Source of the DNA: Rhizobium croatiense | GTDB taxonomy: Bacteria > Pseudomonadota > Alphaproteobacteria > Rhizobiales > Rhizobiaceae | Length of the DNA stretch: 64,000 bases | Reading direction: 5' to 3' | NCBI RefSeq assembly: GCF_019793465.1 | Contig: NZ_JAILYJ010000004.1 | Span: 124,001-188,000 of the forward strand | In this document: piece by piece, positions 25,136-33,721 of the stretch | How the letters are laid out: each line of letters opens with the position of its first letter | Numbering within the stretch: position 1 is the stretch's first letter | Program-made: the position numbers and the translations under genes | The notes under the pieces: model-generated | Seen by the model: only the letters and a program-made list of their open reading frames with translations | The model's database searches: none | Told to the model about the DNA's origin: nothing

Positions 25136-26113
25136 TCAGTTCGAGCCGTAGATGCCCGAGAAGGTCTTCAGATCCTGGTCGGTATTCTTCAGCGCTTCGG
25201 CGGCATTGACCGGCAGGACTTTGATCGTGTCGCGCGCCGGGAAGCCTTCCGGCACCTTCATGCCGTTGCGGGCCGGGATATAGCCGAGCTTGAGGAAGCC
25301 TTCCTGACCCTTTTCGGAGAGCACGTAATCGACGAACTTCTTGGCGGCCTCGGCATTCTTGCTGCTGGCGAGGATGCCGACCGGCTCGGTGACGGCGGAA
25401 ACGCCTTCGCTCGGGAAGACGAATTCGACCGGGGCTCCCTTGGCCTTCTCGCGGATCGGCAGGTAGTCGACGACCATGCCGTAAGCCTTCTCGCCCGAGG
25501 CGACCGACTTCAGCACGGCGCCATTGCCGCCGGCGGCGATCGCGCCGTTTGCCTGAAGCGACTTGTAGAAGTCCCAGCCGAGGCCGGGAACGGCCGCAAG
25601 CGTCTGGCCATGGATGAGGGCCGCGCCCGAAGCAAGCGGGCTCGGCATGGTGACGAGGCCCTTGGCTTCCGGCTTTGTGAGATCCTTCCAGCTCGTCGGC
25701 TTCATGCCGGCCGAGGTGTTGTACATGATGCCGGTGGTGATCAGCTTGGTCGAGTAATAGTAGCCGTCGGCGTCATAAAGCGTGGCGTCGTATTGGGCGG
25801 CTTCCGGCGACTTGTAGGCGAGCAGCTTGCCCTCTTCCTTCAGGCGCTCCAGCGTCACCATGTCGGCGATCAGGAGCACGTCGGCGACCGGGTTGCCGGC
25901 CTGGATCTCGGCCTGCAGCTTGGCCATGATCTTCGGCGTGCCGTCGCGCACCCAGTCGACCTTGATATCGGCATTGGCGGCCATGAAGCCATCGACCGTC
26001 GCCTGCGCGTCTTCGTTCGGCTGGCTGGTGTAGAGAACGAGGTTGGCGGCCGAAGCCGGAATGGCAAAAAGGCCCGCGGCGAGAAGGGCGGCGGCGGAAA
26101 CGATCGTTTTCAT
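25136..26113 (-). CDS. afuA: ABC transporter periplasmic binding protein, AfuA/FbpA type
   Basis: 325 residues with a Sec signal peptide (MKTIVSAAALLAAGLFAIPASA). The mature protein starts ANLVLYTSQPNEDAQATVDGF and belongs to the iron/thiamine/phosphonate binding-protein group. A tyrosine cluster in DADGYYYSTK could be part of an iron site, but the canonical C-terminal adjacent tyrosines of FbpA are not evident, so the ligand may not be ferric iron. First gene of afuABC. A near-consensus PhoB box 46 bp upstream predicts induction by phosphate starvation. From memory, the Sinorhizobium meliloti afu operon is likewise PhoB-controlled. Confidence 0.88.
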   Translation of the reverse strand: MKTIVSAAALLAAGLFAIPASAANLVLYTSQPNEDAQATVDGFMAANADIKVDWVRDGTPKIMAKLQAEIQAGNPVADVLLIADMVTLERLKEEGKLLAYKSPEAAQYDATLYDADGYYYSTKLITTGIMYNTSAGMKPTSWKDLTKPEAKGLVTMPSPLASGAALIHGQTLAAVPGLGWDFYKSLQANGAIAAGGNGAVLKSVASGEKAYGMVVDYLPIREKAKGAPVEFVFPSEGVSAVTEPVGILASSKNAEAAKKFVDYVLSEKGQEGFLKLGYIPARNGMKVPEGFPARDTIKVLPVNAAEALKNTDQDLKTFSGIYGSN

Positions 26114-26146
26114 GGGAGGGGTCCTCGGGATTGCGTCACCCCTCCC

Positions 26147-26177
26147 TTATTAGGGGTCGTTGACAGAGATGTGACAG
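26147..26177 (-). promoter_or_regulatory. PhoB box and -10 element of afuABC
   Basis: Minus strand, 26177-26160: CTGTCAC-ATCT-CTGTCAA, two seven-base repeats at the 11 bp spacing of the PhoB box (consensus CTGTCAT-N4-CTGTCAT, 12 of 14 repeat positions match). Seven bases downstream is TAATAA (26152-26147), a suitable -10 element for a promoter in which the box replaces the -35. Confidence 0.82.
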
Positions 26178-26202
26178 GCGGCGGCAGGCTCCGCCGCCCA
26201 TG

Positions 26203-26949
26203 TCACCAGGGCTGCTGCGTGGGCATCACGAAGAGCTCGGCGATATCCATGCGGGCCGGCGCCTGCAGCGCGAAGAGCACCGTCTCGGCAATGTCACCGG
26301 CCTTCAGGAATTCCATCTGCTCCTTGAGCGCTTCCATCTGGCCACGATAATTGCCGTCGGAAATATGTTCGAAGAGTTCGGATTCCACCGCGCCCGGCTG
26401 GATGCAGGTCACGCGGATATTATGCTTCTTGGAAAGCTCGAGACGCATACCTTCCGAGATTGCCGTCACCGCGTGTTTGGTGGCGCAATAGACGACAAGG
26501 CCCGGGAAGACCTTCCTTCCGGCGATCGACGAGGTGTTGACGATATGTCCGCCCTTCTGCCTGATCATCATGGGCAGGACCGCGGCAGTCGTGTTCAACA
26601 ATCCCTTGATGTTGACATCGACCATGCGATGCCACTCATCGGTCTTCAGCGCCTCCAGATCCGAGATCGGCATCAGGCCGGCATTGTTGAAGAGAATGTC
26701 GATCGAGCCGAAGGCTTCTGCGAGCTTTTCAGCGCCCGCCGTGACGGAGGCCTGATCGACAACGTCCATTTCGAGAGCGACGGCCTGACCGCCATTGGCA
26801 GCGATCTGCTGTTGCAGCGCAGAGAGCCGGTCGAGCCGGCGGGCGGCGAGCCCGATCTTGGCGCCTGCCTTAGCAAGCTTCAGCGCGGTGGCAGCGCCGA
26901 TACCGCTCGACGCACCGGTGACGAGAGCAACCTTACCATCAATAGACAT
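26203..26949 (-). CDS. Short-chain dehydrogenase/reductase (SDR), classical
   Basis: 248 residues. The cofactor motif TGASSGIG (residues 11-18), NNAG, the catalytic Ser in NTSSIAG and the YCATK Tyr-x3-Lys pair are all present. An Arg pair after the second strand (LAARRLDRL) suggests NADP preference. The C-terminal region ELFEHISDGNYRGQMEAL and ADIAETVLFALQAPARMDIAELFVMP match the YdfG/NADP-dependent 3-hydroxy acid dehydrogenase-like subgroup. The substrate is unknown. GAAAGGAAG precedes the ATG. It lies 128 bp downstream of a same-strand AraC regulator, which may control it. Confidence 0.9.
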   Translation of the reverse strand: MSIDGKVALVTGASSGIGAATALKLAKAGAKIGLAARRLDRLSALQQQIAANGGQAVALEMDVVDQASVTAGAEKLAEAFGSIDILFNNAGLMPISDLEALKTDEWHRMVDVNIKGLLNTTAAVLPMMIRQKGGHIVNTSSIAGRKVFPGLVVYCATKHAVTAISEGMRLELSKKHNIRVTCIQPGAVESELFEHISDGNYRGQMEALKEQMEFLKAGDIAETVLFALQAPARMDIAELFVMPTQQPW

Positions 26950-27077
26950 GTTTGCTTCCTTTCATGTGGCCGCTGCGAATACGGAGCCGGCCGCTGTTGA
27001 CGGAAGACAATCTAGGAAAGGCGGCTGGCCTTCGCGCTCGGGCCTTTGCGGTCGATGTCGCGATCTTGCGGCAATCG

Positions 27078-28013
27078 TCAGCCGTCGCGATATTGCGAGG
27101 GCGTGACGCCAACGGCCTTGCGGAAGACGGTGGCGAAATGGCTGGGGCTGGAATAGCCGACGTCGAGGCCGATCTCGATGATGCCCCGGTCGGTTTCCCG
27201 AAGCAGCCTGCGCGCCTCGGCCATCCGCATGCGGATGAAATATTCCGAGGGCGAATAACCCGTCGACTGTTTGAAGACCCGGCTGAAATGGAACGGACTG
27301 AGACCTGCTTCGGCCGCAAGCGCTTCCAGGCTGAAGGCCTCGGCAATGCCGCTTTCCATCAGCTCCGTCACCCGGCGAAGCTTGAACGCCGGAAGGGCAA
27401 CCCGGCGCCGCGGCGGCCGATCCGCATCCGCGTAGGAGCGCACGAGATGGACGGCCAGCGCCTGGGCAACGCCCTGCACGAAAATCTCGCTCGGGTCGCT
27501 CGCCTCGGTCAATTCGCTGAGGATCAGCTGCAGCAGATGGTTTATCAAGGGATCGCGTCCGGCCGATACGTCGCGCAGGCAAAGCCGGTCGTGGCCGATA
27601 GACAGGACCTCCGCGGCGGCCGCCTCGATCAGCGGCAGGCCAAGATAGACATGCATCACGCGGAACGGTTCGGCCGAGGTGGAGGTCCAGCGCATCTCAT
27701 AGGGCGTCGCCGAATTGGTCAGGTAGAAGTCGCCGACATCGGCGCGGGCGGCCTGCCATTCACCGGAGAATTCGCGCTCTTCTATGACGGCCGAGCCTGA
27801 AAGGATCGAGACCAGCAGCGGCTCGGCAACGGCGGGAACGATCAGCCCCTCCTCCCGTCCGCTATGCGACAGGAGATGCACGAGAACGTTCCTCCAGGCA
27901 GGTCCCTCGCTTCGTGAGAGAAGGCGGCCATGGATGTGGTCTTTGAGCTTATCGGCGGAGGTTCTGAGCATCCGCGCATTCTGCGAGAACGGCTGCGGTC
28001 TTTTCAAGCCCAT
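27078..28013 (-). CDS. AraC-family transcriptional regulator
   Basis: 311 residues. The N-terminal cupin-like sensor domain spans about residues 40-180 (VGDFYLTNSATPYEMRW). The C-terminal domain has two helix-turn-helix motifs: FSLEALAAEAGLSPFHFSRVFKQSTGYSPSEY and IIEIGLDVGYSSPSHFATVFRKAVGVTPSQYR. This is the AraC_binding-2 type often controlling dehydrogenase genes. The ATG at 28013 or an in-frame ATG at 27971 could be the start; neither has a strong ribosome site. Likely targets are the SDR gene downstream and possibly itself. Confidence 0.88.
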   Translation of the reverse strand: MGLKRPQPFSQNARMLRTSADKLKDHIHGRLLSRSEGPAWRNVLVHLLSHSGREEGLIVPAVAEPLLVSILSGSAVIEEREFSGEWQAARADVGDFYLTNSATPYEMRWTSTSAEPFRVMHVYLGLPLIEAAAAEVLSIGHDRLCLRDVSAGRDPLINHLLQLILSELTEASDPSEIFVQGVAQALAVHLVRSYADADRPPRRRVALPAFKLRRVTELMESGIAEAFSLEALAAEAGLSPFHFSRVFKQSTGYSPSEYFIRMRMAEARRLLRETDRGIIEIGLDVGYSSPSHFATVFRKAVGVTPSQYRDG

Positions 28014-28070
28014 GATGGGGCTTGCAGCATTCGGGCCACGGCACTCTCGCGCCGTGGCCCTGAACGAATG

Positions 28071-28838
28071 TTATTTCGCAGCCTCTTCGATCAGTTCGGC
28101 AACCTTGTCAGGATGCGACACCATCACGACGTGGGAGGCGCCATCGACGACGACGGTCCGCTTGGACCCTGCCCGCTCGGCCATGAAGCCAAGAGCTGCG
28201 GCCGGGATATTCTTGTCACCGGTGCCGTAGACGAACCACGACGGCAGCTTCTTCCAGGCCGGCGCGCCGGATTTGTCGGTGAGCGCCGCCTCGGTGACCG
28301 GGCGTTGGCCAGCCGCCATCAGGGCAGCCTGTTCAGCCGGCACGTCGCTGGCGAACTGGTCATGGAACTTCGCCTGGTCGATATAGAGATCAACGCCGCC
28401 GCTGCTGAGTTTTACCGGGGCCGCAAGCGCTCCGCTCAGCGTGCCGCCCGGAAACTTGCCGGCAAGATCGGCAACCGATTCCCCTGCATCGGGCGCGAAG
28501 GCCGCGACATAGACCAGCGACTTGACGTTGTCATGGCCGTTCGCCGCGGTCGAAATGACCTGGCCGCCATAGGAATGGCCGACGAGGACCACGGGGCCGG
28601 CGATGCTGCCGACGACGTCGGAGACATAGGCAGCGTCATTGGCAACGCTGCGCAGCGGATTGGCGGCCGCCACGACCGGGAAGCCGTCCTTGCGCAGGAT
28701 TTCGACGACGCCGTTCCAGCTGGACGAATCGGCAAAGGCGCCATGGACGAGGACGACGGTCGGCTTGGCCGGCTGAGCAACGGCAGCACCGGAGAACAGA
28801 GCGCCCGCCAGGGCGACGGCAGCAGCAAACTTGAACAT
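28071..28838 (-). CDS. Secreted alpha/beta hydrolase
   Basis: 255 residues with a Sec signal peptide (MFKFAAAVALAGALFSGAAVAQ). The oxyanion segment VVLVHGAFADSSSWNGV, nucleophile elbow GHSYGG (Ser89) and the final His in DGASHVVMVSHPDKV make a complete alpha/beta hydrolase. It belongs to the group that includes plant methylesterase/hydroxynitrile lyase-like enzymes, often annotated as esterases or haloperoxidases in bacteria. The periplasmic location is predicted. It is divergent from an OhrR-type MarR gene with an inverted repeat between them, which suggests control by oxidants. Confidence 0.88.
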   Translation of the reverse strand: MFKFAAAVALAGALFSGAAVAQPAKPTVVLVHGAFADSSSWNGVVEILRKDGFPVVAAANPLRSVANDAAYVSDVVGSIAGPVVLVGHSYGGQVISTAANGHDNVKSLVYVAAFAPDAGESVADLAGKFPGGTLSGALAAPVKLSSGGVDLYIDQAKFHDQFASDVPAEQAALMAAGQRPVTEAALTDKSGAPAWKKLPSWFVYGTGDKNIPAAALGFMAERAGSKRTVVVDGASHVVMVSHPDKVAELIEEAAK

Positions 28839-28945
28839 TGGTCATTTCCTTTCGTCGGTTGAGTGTCGGAGGAGCCGAAGGGGGGTGAAGTGCTTTTCGG
28901 CTCTTTAAATTCGTCATTTGCTTTGTAGGCGATTTCTTCGTACAC

Positions 28946-28959
28946 GATCTATCTAGATC
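28946..28959. promoter_or_regulatory. Candidate MarR/OhrR operator
   Basis: GATCTA-TC-TAGATC, a perfect six-base inverted repeat in the 192 bp between the divergent alpha/beta hydrolase and MarR genes, 72 bp before the MarR start. Confidence 0.55.
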
Positions 28960-29030
28960 ATCTCATCCGGGACGTCAATAGCTTGCAAACAGATCGCGCA
29001 CAAATTATATTGAAGCCACAGGAGAGCGTG

Positions 29031-29501
29031 ATGAAAGACACCACATCGAATGATCTCGTCGACGTGCCCAAGATCGATGAAATGCTTTGCTTTTCGATCT
29101 ATTCGGCCGGCCACGCCTTCAACCAGCTTTACCGCCCGCTGCTCGACGAATTGGATCTCACCTATCCGCAATTCCTCGTCATGACAGCTCTATGGGCGCG
29201 AGACGACCGCACGGTGAAGGATCTCGGCGAGACGCTTTTCCTCGATTCCAGCACCCTCACCCCGCTGCTGAAGCGGCTGGAAAATGTCGGCCTCGTCACC
29301 CGCAACCGGAATCCCGCCGACGAACGCCAAGTGCTCCTGCGCCTGACGAAAGAGGGACAGGCCCTGAAAAGCCGCGCCACCCACGTGTTCGACTGCATCG
29401 GCAAAGCCGTCGGCCTCGACGCCGAGACCGTCGGCAATATCCGGGACACGATCGCTTCGATCCGCGACACCATTCACAACAGGGATAAGGACGAGACCTG
29501 A
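29031..29501 (+). CDS. MarR-family regulator, OhrR type
   Basis: 156 residues. The N-terminal LCFSIYSAGHAFNQLYRPLLDELDLTYPQFLVMTALW matches OhrR, including the reactive cysteine (Cys20) that senses organic hydroperoxides and two of the tyrosines nearby. The winged helix follows (TVKDLGETLFLDSSTLTPLLKRLENVGLVTR, NPADERQVLLRLT). OhrR normally represses ohr peroxidase genes; no ohr gene is in the window, so the divergent hydrolase is the best target candidate. AGGAG stands before the ATG at 29031. Confidence 0.9.
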   Translation: MKDTTSNDLVDVPKIDEMLCFSIYSAGHAFNQLYRPLLDELDLTYPQFLVMTALWARDDRTVKDLGETLFLDSSTLTPLLKRLENVGLVTRNRNPADERQVLLRLTKEGQALKSRATHVFDCIGKAVGLDAETVGNIRDTIASIRDTIHNRDKDET

Positions 29502-29732
29502 CCCTGGCAGGCACCCTGCGTCGCTGCGCCAAACGATTTTCTTCGACAAGCCGGTGGCATGTTGTACGATCCGTCTGCTGCCGCCGCGCGCGATCGGTCA
29601 TTACCGTCACGCGGCGCGAAGATGCCGGCGCCCGCCATCTTGCCTGAGCCTCACGCAGGCGTTAACGCGCCGCCATTGCCATTCGGTCGCGCTGAGGTAC
29701 GTCAATCCTGTTTTGATGAAGGAGGAGTTTTT

Positions 29733-30791
29733 ATGGAATATCGTCTGCTCGGCCGCTCCGGCCTGAAAATCTCGACTTTGACCATGGGCACGATGACCTT
29801 CGGCGGCGTCGGCTGGGCGAAGATGGTCGGCGATCTCGGCGTCTCCGAGGCGAAGAAGATGATCGATATCTGCATTGATGCCGGCATCAATCTGATCGAC
29901 ACCGCCAACGTCTATTCATCAGGCGAATGCGAAAACATCATCGGCGAGGCGCTCGCCGGCAAGCGGCCGCAGGGCGTGTTGCTCGCCACCAAGGCCCGCT
30001 TCGGCATGGGCGACGGTCCGAACGACCGCGGCCTCTCGCGCTACCACCTGATCCGCGAATGCGAGGCGAGCCTGAAGCGCCTGAAGACCGATGTCATCGA
30101 CCTCTATCAGGTGCATGAATGGGACGGCCAGACGCCACTCGAAGAGACGATGGAAGCGCTCGACACGCTCATCAAGCAGGGCAAGGTGCGCTATGTCGGC
30201 TGCTCGAACTATTCCGGCTGGCACATCATGAAGGCGCTCGGCATCGCCAACGAGCACCGCTACCAGCGCTTCGTCAGCCAGCAGATCCACTATACGCTCG
30301 AATCCCGCGACGCCGAATACGAGCTGCTGCCGATCTCGATCGACCAGGGCCTCGGCGTGCTGGTCTGGAGCCCGCTGGCCGGCGGCCTGCTCTCTGGCAA
30401 GCACCGCCGCAACCAGGCTGCCCCCGAGGGGACCCGCCAGTTCGCCGGCTGGACCGAGCCGCCGATCCGCGACGAAAACCGCCTCTGGAACATCGTTGAA
30501 ACGCTGGTGGCGATCGGCGAAGAGCGCGGCGTCTCGGCCGCGCAAGTGGCGCTCGCCTGGCTGATCGGCCGCAAGGCGGTGACTTCAGTGATCATCGGCG
30601 GGCGCACCGAAGCCCAGTTCCGCGACAACATCGCCGCTGCCGAGCTGAAGCTCACTGATGACGAGCGCAAACGCCTGGACGCCGTCAGCCTGCCGCCGGT
30701 CCTCTACCCCTATTGGCACCAGCTGAACACGGCAAGCGACCGGTTGAGCGAGGCCGATCTCGAACTCTTCGGCCCGCATCTCCGGCAATAG
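29733..30791 (+). CDS. Aldo/keto reductase
   Basis: 352 residues, (beta/alpha)8 barrel. The catalytic tetrad is readable: Asp in LIDTANVYSSGE with its Tyr, Lys in LLATKARFGMG and His in YQVHEWDG. The NADPH-binding end has SVIIGGRTEAQFRDNIAAAE. It is of the YajO/auxin-induced-like aldo/keto reductase group. The ATG at 29733 has GGAGGAG just upstream; a longer frame from 29559 has no ribosome site. The gene follows the MarR gene by 231 bp and may have its own promoter. The substrate is unknown. Confidence 0.92.
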   Translation: MEYRLLGRSGLKISTLTMGTMTFGGVGWAKMVGDLGVSEAKKMIDICIDAGINLIDTANVYSSGECENIIGEALAGKRPQGVLLATKARFGMGDGPNDRGLSRYHLIRECEASLKRLKTDVIDLYQVHEWDGQTPLEETMEALDTLIKQGKVRYVGCSNYSGWHIMKALGIANEHRYQRFVSQQIHYTLESRDAEYELLPISIDQGLGVLVWSPLAGGLLSGKHRRNQAAPEGTRQFAGWTEPPIRDENRLWNIVETLVAIGEERGVSAAQVALAWLIGRKAVTSVIIGGRTEAQFRDNIAAAELKLTDDERKRLDAVSLPPVLYPYWHQLNTASDRLSEADLELFGPHLRQ

Positions 30792-30883
30792 CGCCGGACG
30801 CCCTGCACGGCGGAGGATACGCGTCACAAAAGATGCACTTTACCAGTGCTAGCATGAGATCCCGCCACCGTAGCGAGGTTCTC

Positions 30884-31927
30884 ATGCTGAAGAATTACAA
30901 GGTTCTGAAGGGTACGGCGAGCGCGCTCGCCCTCGACGACGACAACGATCCCCATATCGAGATCCGCATCGAGGCGGACGGCGTCAGCTACCGCATTGCC
31001 CTCAACGTCCGCTCGAAGATGTCGCCCCACGACCTGCTCTACGCCAATATCGTCGATTTCAAGCACGCGGCGCTGACGGAGGCGCTCGAAACTCTGCCGA
31101 TGGGCCTGACCGACATCCGCAAAGACCGTCCGGAGCTTGCGATCGACTATGTCCGCGGCGGCCTGATCGAGCGCGAGGATATGGATGTCGCGCCCTTCCA
31201 GCTCTCCGGCCCGAAGAACGATCTGAGGGAATTCATCGAGCCGATCGTCGAGGAAGGCATCGCCGATCCCGACATCCATTTCTATGCCTTCGGCGAAGCC
31301 TGGGGACCGGAGCACAACAAGCCCGACCAATATTTCGATTTCGAGCCGGGCAACGGCATCCACGATATCCATATGAACCAGGGCGACAGCGGCAGCTTCA
31401 AGGTTACCAACGGCCCGAACCAGGATGGGGCACTGCTCGTCCATTTCGCCGATACCGACGAATGGGCGGCGATCTTCCTCTGCTTCCAGTCGCAGAACTG
31501 GAACACCGACGCTGAGACCGGCCATCCCGTCTCCGAAAACCGCGGCGGCCAGGGCCGTGGCGAAGGCACGCGCCGGCCGCAGCCGGTCGTCGCCTCGTCG
31601 CTGCGCATCATCGCCGCCTTGATCAATCCGGTGAATGGCGAAGGCGTCACCGAGGCCGAAACGGTGACGCTGATCAACCGCTCCGACATGTCGGTGTCGG
31701 TCGACGGCTGGAAACTGGAGGACGAAAACGGCCGGACGCAGACGCTATCGGGAACGCTTGCCGCAGGCGAGATCCGCACCATCGCGCTCGACGCCGCAGC
31801 CGGCGGTCCGCAGCTCGCCAACCGCGGTGGCGACATCATCCTGCGCAACACCGACGGAGCGGTGGCCGACCGCGTCGGCTACGGCAAGAGCGAAACGGCC
31901 AACGAGGGCTGGACGACGATTTTTTGA
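30884..31927 (+). CDS. DUF2278 protein with C-terminal lamin-tail domain
   Basis: 347 residues. Residues 1-220 match DUF2278/YukJ-type proteins (MLKNYKVLKGTASAL, PHIEIRIEADGVSYRIALNVRS, HFYAFGEAWGPE, GIHDIHMNQGDSG). Residues about 240-345 form a lamin-tail (LTD) beta-sandwich (LRIIAALINPVNGEG, ETVTLINRSDMSVSVDGWKLEDENG, GGDIILRNTDG). There is no signal peptide. The function is unknown; LTD domains in bacteria often sit on secreted or nuclease-like proteins. The ATG at 30884 has GAGG five bases upstream. Confidence 0.82.
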   Translation: MLKNYKVLKGTASALALDDDNDPHIEIRIEADGVSYRIALNVRSKMSPHDLLYANIVDFKHAALTEALETLPMGLTDIRKDRPELAIDYVRGGLIEREDMDVAPFQLSGPKNDLREFIEPIVEEGIADPDIHFYAFGEAWGPEHNKPDQYFDFEPGNGIHDIHMNQGDSGSFKVTNGPNQDGALLVHFADTDEWAAIFLCFQSQNWNTDAETGHPVSENRGGQGRGEGTRRPQPVVASSLRIIAALINPVNGEGVTEAETVTLINRSDMSVSVDGWKLEDENGRTQTLSGTLAAGEIRTIALDAAAGGPQLANRGGDIILRNTDGAVADRVGYGKSETANEGWTTIF

Positions 31928-31949
31928 TTGGGCGTCCGTCCCGGTTGGG

Positions 31950-32165
31950 TTCTCCCTCTTCTCCCCAGCGGGGGTCCGAAGGACGGGTCGAGACACGTGG
32001 CTCGACCCCGGTTGGTGGCCCGAAGGGTCGGATGAGGGGGCCACACGGCACGCCTAGGCCTGCCCTCGCTTGCGCTCAGCGCATTCGCGGCTTCGCCGCT
32101 CACCCCCTCATCTGCCTGCCGGCATCTTCTCCCCGCTGGGGAGAAGGGACTCATGGCAGCGTCTC
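31950..32165. repeat. RIME-like mosaic repeat, two modules
   Basis: It starts CTTCTCCCCAGCGGGGGTCC, passes GACGGGTCGAG, GGTGGCCCGAAGGGTCGGATGAGG, and ends with a second CTTCTCCCCGCTGGGGAGAAGG palindrome near 32130-32151. The first part is the inverse of the element at 937-1105. It lies between two convergent genes, where it may help end transcription. Confidence 0.75.
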
Positions 32166-32181
32166 GCCCTGCTCGCAGCAA

Positions 32182-33402
32182 CTACCCGCCGATCTCATCG
32201 GCAATCAACTTGCCCAACCGACCAACGCCGTCTTCGATCATCTGCTCGTTGGCGCAGGAGAAGCTGAGGCGGAAGGTGTTGGCGCCGGAGCCGTCGGCGA
32301 AGAAGGCCTTGCCGGGTACGAAGGCGACCTTGGCGGTTTCGAGCGATTTCGCCAGGAGCTTGGCGCCATCCATGCCCTCCGGCAACGTGATCCAGATGAA
32401 CATGCCGCCTTCCGGCTTCGTCCAGCTGGTGCCCTTGGGCATATATTTCTCAAGCGCCGCCAGCATGCAGTTGCGCCGATGGCTGTAGGCGGCCTTGATC
32501 TTGGCGACCTGCGCATCGAATCCGCGCTCGGCGACATGGCTGATCGCGATCTGGTTGATCGTCGAGGAATGTAGGTCGGCCGCCTGCTTCATCAGCACCA
32601 GCTTGCGGATGACCGGCGCATTGGCGACGACGAAGCCGACGCGCAGGCCGGGCGCCAGCGTCTTGGAGAAGCTGCCGCAATAGATCGTACGCGTGTCGTT
32701 GATATGGCCCTTTTCGGCAATCTCTAGCGCCAGGATCGGCGGGATCGGCTCGCCGTCGTAGCGCAGCGACTGATAGGCGGCGTCCTCGATGACGGCGACG
32801 TCGAGTTCTTCGGCAAGCGCCAGCACCTGCTTGCGGCCGGCGAGATCGACCGTTTCACCGGTCGGATTGGAGAAATCGGCGGAGAGATAGGCAAACTTCA
32901 CCTTGCCGCCGGCGGCGGCTGCCGCGGCGCGGTAAGATTCCGGCGTCCGGTTGCCGCCTGGCGTCAGCTGGTCATAGGCCGGCTCATAGGCGTTGAAGGC
33001 CTGCAGCGCGCCGAGATAGGTCGGCCAGGTCACCAGCGCGGTATCATCAGGCGACAGAAACAGCTTGCCGAGATAATCGAGCCCCTGCTGCGAGCCGGAG
33101 ACGATGAAGACGTTGTCGAGTTCGCAGGGAATGCCGAGGGCCGCCATCTGCTTGGCCAGCCATTCGCGCAATGGCTTGTAGCCTTCGCTGACCGAATATT
33201 GCAGCGCCGAATTGACGGCAGCGCCGGCGAAGATATCCGCATAGGCCTGCTTGAATTCCTGATCCGGAAACAGCGCCGGATCAGGAATGCCGCCGGCAAA
33301 GGAGATGATGTCAGGCCGGTCTAGAAGCTTCAGGAGCTCGCGAATTTCGGATGCCCGCATGCGCGACGAGCGCGATGCAAACATGGTGTCCCAGTTCAGC
33401 AT
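32182..33402 (-). CDS. PLP-dependent aminotransferase (class I/II, 2-aminoadipate type)
   Basis: 406 residues, fold-type I. IISFAGGIPDPALFP at the start, the GSQQGLDYLGKLFL and YLSADFSNPTGE motifs, DAAYQSLRYDG, the PLP lysine in YCGSFSKTLAPGLRVGF and a C-terminal FRLSF are all conserved. It belongs to the LysN/MocR-like aminotransferase group without a DNA-binding domain, acting on 2-aminoadipate, aromatic or branched-chain amino acids. The ATG at 33402 has AGGA seven bases upstream. It is divergent from ilvE, so both may answer to an amino-acid signal. Confidence 0.92.
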   Translation of the reverse strand: MLNWDTMFASRSSRMRASEIRELLKLLDRPDIISFAGGIPDPALFPDQEFKQAYADIFAGAAVNSALQYSVSEGYKPLREWLAKQMAALGIPCELDNVFIVSGSQQGLDYLGKLFLSPDDTALVTWPTYLGALQAFNAYEPAYDQLTPGGNRTPESYRAAAAAAGGKVKFAYLSADFSNPTGETVDLAGRKQVLALAEELDVAVIEDAAYQSLRYDGEPIPPILALEIAEKGHINDTRTIYCGSFSKTLAPGLRVGFVVANAPVIRKLVLMKQAADLHSSTINQIAISHVAERGFDAQVAKIKAAYSHRRNCMLAALEKYMPKGTSWTKPEGGMFIWITLPEGMDGAKLLAKSLETAKVAFVPGKAFFADGSGANTFRLSFSCANEQMIEDGVGRLGKLIADEIGG

Positions 33403-33721
33403 GGGGTTTCCTCGTATTTTTCTATAATACGGCCGACAAACCATGCGGCGGAAATTATGTCAATAATACTGACCTATTTTCTTGTCATGGTGACATGTTG
33501 GAGATCTTATATTCCAAAGCCTTGGATGTTCCGGATCTCACTTGATATTGATGCCATCCGATATCGAAGCCGCTCGGTCCCGGATTTGCCGCTCGACAGC
33601 AGCCACATCAAGCGATTATTCCTCCGATCAAAGCCGAAACCGGCTGATTCAGACCTTTCCAAGACCGGCTCGGCGGCGGTAGTGTCGCCGCCACTCTTCA
33701 ATTTACTATCAAGGTGCAGCA
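33403..33721. promoter_or_regulatory. Divergent promoter region of two aminotransferase genes
   Basis: 319 bp, relatively AT-rich. It includes TGTCA-TGG-TGACA (33483-33495), a perfect five-base inverted repeat 81 bp before the minus-strand start, and a related half site TGTCA at 33458-33462. Both fit a dimeric regulator site. No gene is seen. Confidence 0.5.
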
